In this document: piece by piece, positions 61,552 to 63,970 of the stretch
Layout: each line of letters begins with the position of its first letter
Numbering within the stretch: position 1 is the first letter of the stretch
Assembly (NCBI GenBank): GCA_900543715.1
Contig: UQSX01000010.1
Coordinates: 1 to 63,970, forward strand
Direction: 5' to 3'
Length of the DNA: 63,970 nt
Source: an uncultured Blautia sp.
Lineage (GTDB): Bacteria; Bacillota; Clostridia; Lachnospirales; Lachnospiraceae
Made by a program: the position numbers and the translations under genes
Notes under the pieces: generated by a model
The model's input: the letters and a program-made list of their open reading frames with translations, nothing else
Database searches by the model: none
Told to the model about the DNA's origin: nothing

Positions 61552-62580
61552 ATGTCTTACCGGGGAATTTCACTGTCAAGTGAACTTGTAATCGACCAGC
61601 TTTTCTCTCTTCACTATTTTGAATATATGAACAGCTTTTATTTTCCGGGAGAATCCCATCCTTTCTGGGAATTTGTCTGTGTAGACAAAGGAGACGTCAC
61701 CATTGGAGCAGGAGAACGCTCTTTTTCACTGACGAGAGGGCAGATCGCCTTCCATCAGCCCAATGAATTCCATTGGGTCCGGGCCGGAGGCAAAACCGCT
61801 CCCTGCCTCATCGTAGTGTCTTTCTCTTCGCCCAGTCCCTTTATGGAATTTTTCCGGGGAAAGATCCTGCATATCACCGATCCGGACCGGCGTCTTCTGG
61901 CACAGATCGTACAGGAAGCCCGGGGATTTCTCATAGGCAGACTTGACGACCCTTATCAGACTTCCCTGTCTGTCCGTCCCGATGCCCCTGCCGGAGCGGC
62001 GCAGGTCATCCGCACCTGTCTGGAGCAGTTTCTGATCGGACTTTTCCGCCGATACGCATCTGACAGCTGCAGAACCGGCTGGATAAAAAAAGGAAAACGT
62101 TTCCCGGAAAAAGGGGCAGAAACCACTTTTCCTGTTCCGGAAAAAACAATGAAAGAAAATGAAGATGAAACTATCTTTGAAAAGATCAGCCAGTACCTTT
62201 CTGGAAATCTGGCAGCCCATCTGACTATTGACCGTATCTGTTCAGACAACCTCATCGGCCGTTCCCGTCTGCAAAAGCTCTTTCATGAAAAATGCGGGCA
62301 GGGGGTCATTGAATATTATTCCCGCATGAAAGTGGAGGCTGCGAAGCAGATGATCCGGGATGAGCAGATGAACTTCACACAAATCGCAGAGTCCTTAGGC
62401 TATTCTTCCATTCACTATTTTTCCCGTCAGTTTAAAAAGCTGGCCGGGATGACCCCCTCAGAATATGCCTCATCTATCAGGGCGATCTCCGAGCGTCCCC
62501 CTCTGCATATGCAGCATGCAGGCCGCCGGAAGACTTCGCCAGATTCTAATAGAAGGAGTACACAATATGCCAAATCCTAA
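61552..62580 (+). CDS. AraC-family regulator of the NahK-sulfatase locus
   Basis: 342 residues. AAAAAGGAGGAG precedes the ATG. An N-terminal cupin sensor domain (SHPFWEFVCVDKGDVTIGAGERSFSLTRGQIAFHQPNEFH) and a C-terminal pair of helix-turn-helix motifs (LTIDRICSDNLIGRSRLQKLFHEKCG and FTQIAESLGYSSIHYFSRQFKKLAG). Its 3' end overlaps the sulfatase start by 14 nt. It probably activates nahK and its own operon. Confidence 0.88.
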   Translation: MSYRGISLSSELVIDQLFSLHYFEYMNSFYFPGESHPFWEFVCVDKGDVTIGAGERSFSLTRGQIAFHQPNEFHWVRAGGKTAPCLIVVSFSSPSPFMEFFRGKILHITDPDRRLLAQIVQEARGFLIGRLDDPYQTSLSVRPDAPAGAAQVIRTCLEQFLIGLFRRYASDSCRTGWIKKGKRFPEKGAETTFPVPEKTMKENEDETIFEKISQYLSGNLAAHLTIDRICSDNLIGRSRLQKLFHEKCGQGVIEYYSRMKVEAAKQMIRDEQMNFTQIAESLGYSSIHYFSRQFKKLAGMTPSEYASSIRAISERPPLHMQHAGRRKTSPDSNRRSTQYAKS

Positions 62581-63970
62581 CATTGTATTTATCATGACAG
62601 ATCAGCTCCGGGCAGACTGCCTGGGCTATGCCGGACACCCAGACGTCAAAACTCCATATCTCGACACCCTGGCTGCCCGGGGAGTTGTCTTTGACCGGGC
62701 ATACAGTGCCTGCCCCAGCTGTATCGCTGCCCGCGCCGCACTGCACACCGGCAGGGAGCAAAGTCATCACGGCCGGGTAGGCTATGAAGACAGAGTCCCC
62801 TGGAATTATCGTCACACCATGGCCGGAGAACTTTCGAAAGCCGGTTATTATACCCAGTGCGTGGGAAAGATGCACGTTCACCCTCTGCGCAATTATCTGG
62901 GATTCCACAATGTTGATCTCCATGACGGATATCTCCACAGTGCCCGCTATGGCAGCGTTCCCTATAGAGAATCCCAGTTCGTGGCAGATGACTATTTTCA
63001 CTGGTTGAAGCAGGAGCTGGGAGCCGACGCAGATGTGACTGCCACCGGACTGGACTGCAACAGCTATCTGTCCCGCCCCTGGATCTATGAAGAAAAATAC
63101 CATCCTACCAACTGGGTTACGGACAGAAGCCTGGATTTTCTCAGGAGACGGGACCCGAGCAAACCCTTTTTCCTGATGGCCTCCTATCTCCGCCCCCATC
63201 CGCCCTTTGACCCTCCCCGGCACTATTTTGATCTGTATAATAGGAAAAGTCTCCGCCCGCCCTTTATCGGATCCTGGGAGACAGAGGAATATCTGAAACA
63301 GGAAGGCAGGATTTTCGATTCAAAGACAGGCCCTGTGGATCCCGAACTGGCAAGGCAGGCACAGGCGGGATATTATGCCTGCATCACTCATCTGGATCAC
63401 CAGATCGGGAGGCTGATCCTGGCCCTGGTGGAACAGGAACTTTATGACGACACCGTGTTTATCTTCACCTCAGATCATGGCGAAGAGCTCTGTGATCACC
63501 ATATGTTCCGCAAATCACGGCCTTATGAGGGCAGCTGCCATATCCCCCTGATCATCTCTCCTGGGAAAAATGTTCTGCCGAAACTCAGGGGCGGCTCCGT
63601 CTGCCACAGCATTGCAGAGCTTCGTGATATTATGCCTACGGTACTGGATCTTGCCCACGCTCCGATCCCCTCCTCTGTTGACGGAGAAAGTCTCCTGCCC
63701 CTTACCGCAGATCCTCAGAAAACCCAGCGGACCTGGCTCCACGGCGAACATTCCTACGGAGACTTTTCGAACCACTGGATCGTCACAGCCGAAGACAAAT
63801 ATATCTGGCATTCCGTAACCGGTCAGGAGCAATACTTTGATCTTGCCGCAGATCCGCACGAACTGACCGATCTGATCAGAGATCCTTCCCGCCAGGCCAG
63901 GATTTCACGGCTGCGTTCCTTCCTTATGGACTGCCTGGCAGAAAGGCCGGAAGGCTTTACCGACGGAACA
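62567..63970 (+). CDS. Cys-type sulfatase, cut by the right edge
   Basis: 468 codons are visible and the frame is still open at the end. Start ATG 62567 behind AAGGAG. N-terminal metal-binding IVFIMTDQLRADCLGYAGHP, then the formylglycine motif Cys50-Ile-Ala-Ala-Arg54 followed by AALHTGR, and FIFTSDHGEEL and KSRPYEG later. The C-x-A-x-R form needs an anaerobic sulfatase-maturating enzyme (not in the window). No signal peptide, so cytoplasmic action on imported sulfated sugars is likely. It is translationally coupled to the AraC gene and opposite nahK, suggesting sulfated N-acetylhexosamines from mucin or glycosaminoglycans. Confidence 0.88.
   Translation, partial: MPNPNIVFIMTDQLRADCLGYAGHPDVKTPYLDTLAARGVVFDRAYSACPSCIAARAALHTGREQSHHGRVGYEDRVPWNYRHTMAGELSKAGYYTQCVGKMHVHPLRNYLGFHNVDLHDGYLHSARYGSVPYRESQFVADDYFHWLKQELGADADVTATGLDCNSYLSRPWIYEEKYHPTNWVTDRSLDFLRRRDPSKPFFLMASYLRPHPPFDPPRHYFDLYNRKSLRPPFIGSWETEEYLKQEGRIFDSKTGPVDPELARQAQAGYYACITHLDHQIGRLILALVEQELYDDTVFIFTSDHGEELCDHHMFRKSRPYEGSCHIPLIISPGKNVLPKLRGGSVCHSIAELRDIMPTVLDLAHAPIPSSVDGESLLPLTADPQKTQRTWLHGEHSYGDFSNHWIVTAEDKYIWHSVTGQEQYFDLAADPHELTDLIRDPSRQARISRLRSFLMDCLAERPEGFTDGT

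Noticed and set aside
1..63970. tRNA, rRNA, CRISPR, insertion sequence or prophage
   Set aside because: No tRNA-like cloverleafs, repeat-spacer arrays, transposase or phage genes were seen on either strand.

Overview
The window looks like a chromosomal segment of a gut-type Firmicute, most likely a Lachnospiraceae close to Blautia or Mediterraneibacter. The reasons are moderate GC, AGGAGG-type ribosome binding sites, glycan-use gene clusters each with its own regulator, CUT1 sugar transporters without a local ATPase, YesM/YesN two-component systems, and genes such as BirA, RarA, ribosomal protein L25 and a YugP-type peptidase. I assign genus only by resemblance. I see no tRNA, rRNA, insertion sequence, prophage or CRISPR array.

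Layout. 1-0.75 kb: 3' part of an ArsR-like regulator. 0.8-11.1 kb: an arabinan/arabinoside locus. It has an extracellular GH43 endo-arabinanase lipoprotein, a CUT1 binding protein and two permeases, a cytoplasmic GH127 beta-L-arabinofuranosidase, a LacI regulator and a divergent cytoplasmic GH43 enzyme. 11.2-17.5 kb: an alpha/beta hydrolase, then a malQ-lacI-glgP operon for alpha-glucan breakdown, with a promoter and a strong palindromic operator in front. 17.5-23 kb: a zinc peptidase, then GH4 and GH36 enzymes divergent from an AraC regulator. 23-33.7 kb: L25/Ctc, RarA, a YoaK-like membrane protein, a MATE exporter with a class A PBP, a heparanase-like GH79 protein, BirA and a TauE/SafE permease.

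33.7-44.1 kb: a galactose/glucose (Mgl-type) uptake locus. It joins mglB-mglA-mglC to a separately promoted response regulator, histidine kinase and two further sugar-binding proteins, an arrangement that looks like a sugar-sensing two-component system. The MglB at 42751-44055 is a circular permutant: the segment that is N-terminal in ordinary MglB sits at its C terminus. MglC carries an extra cytosolic, charged, coiled-coil-like N-terminal region of about 220 residues.

44.3-52.5 kb: the most unusual region, an apparent eight-gene operon. It encodes a lysine-rich lipoprotein, an amino-acid adenylating enzyme, a BtrK-like type III PLP decarboxylase, a small carrier protein, an MBOAT acyltransferase, a membrane-anchored SGNH protein, and an OmpR-type regulator with its kinase. 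It resembles the Dlt teichoic-acid alanylation machinery with a decarboxylase inserted, suggesting that a decarboxylated aminoacyl group (perhaps a GABA-like one) is made on the carrier protein and transferred outside the membrane. A direct repeat of OmpR-family type lies at the putative promoter.

52.7-60.2 kb: rpiR-nagB for amino-sugar catabolism with a 17-bp palindromic operator, a UvrA2-like ABC protein, an aldo/keto reductase, and a marR-MATE operon with two tandem operators on its promoter. 60.2-63.97 kb: a NahK-like N-acetylhexosamine kinase divergent from an AraC regulator and a Cys-type sulfatase cut by the right edge, which suggests use of sulfated host or mucin glycans. Most clusters pair a catabolic or export operon with a local regulator and a visible operator-like repeat.
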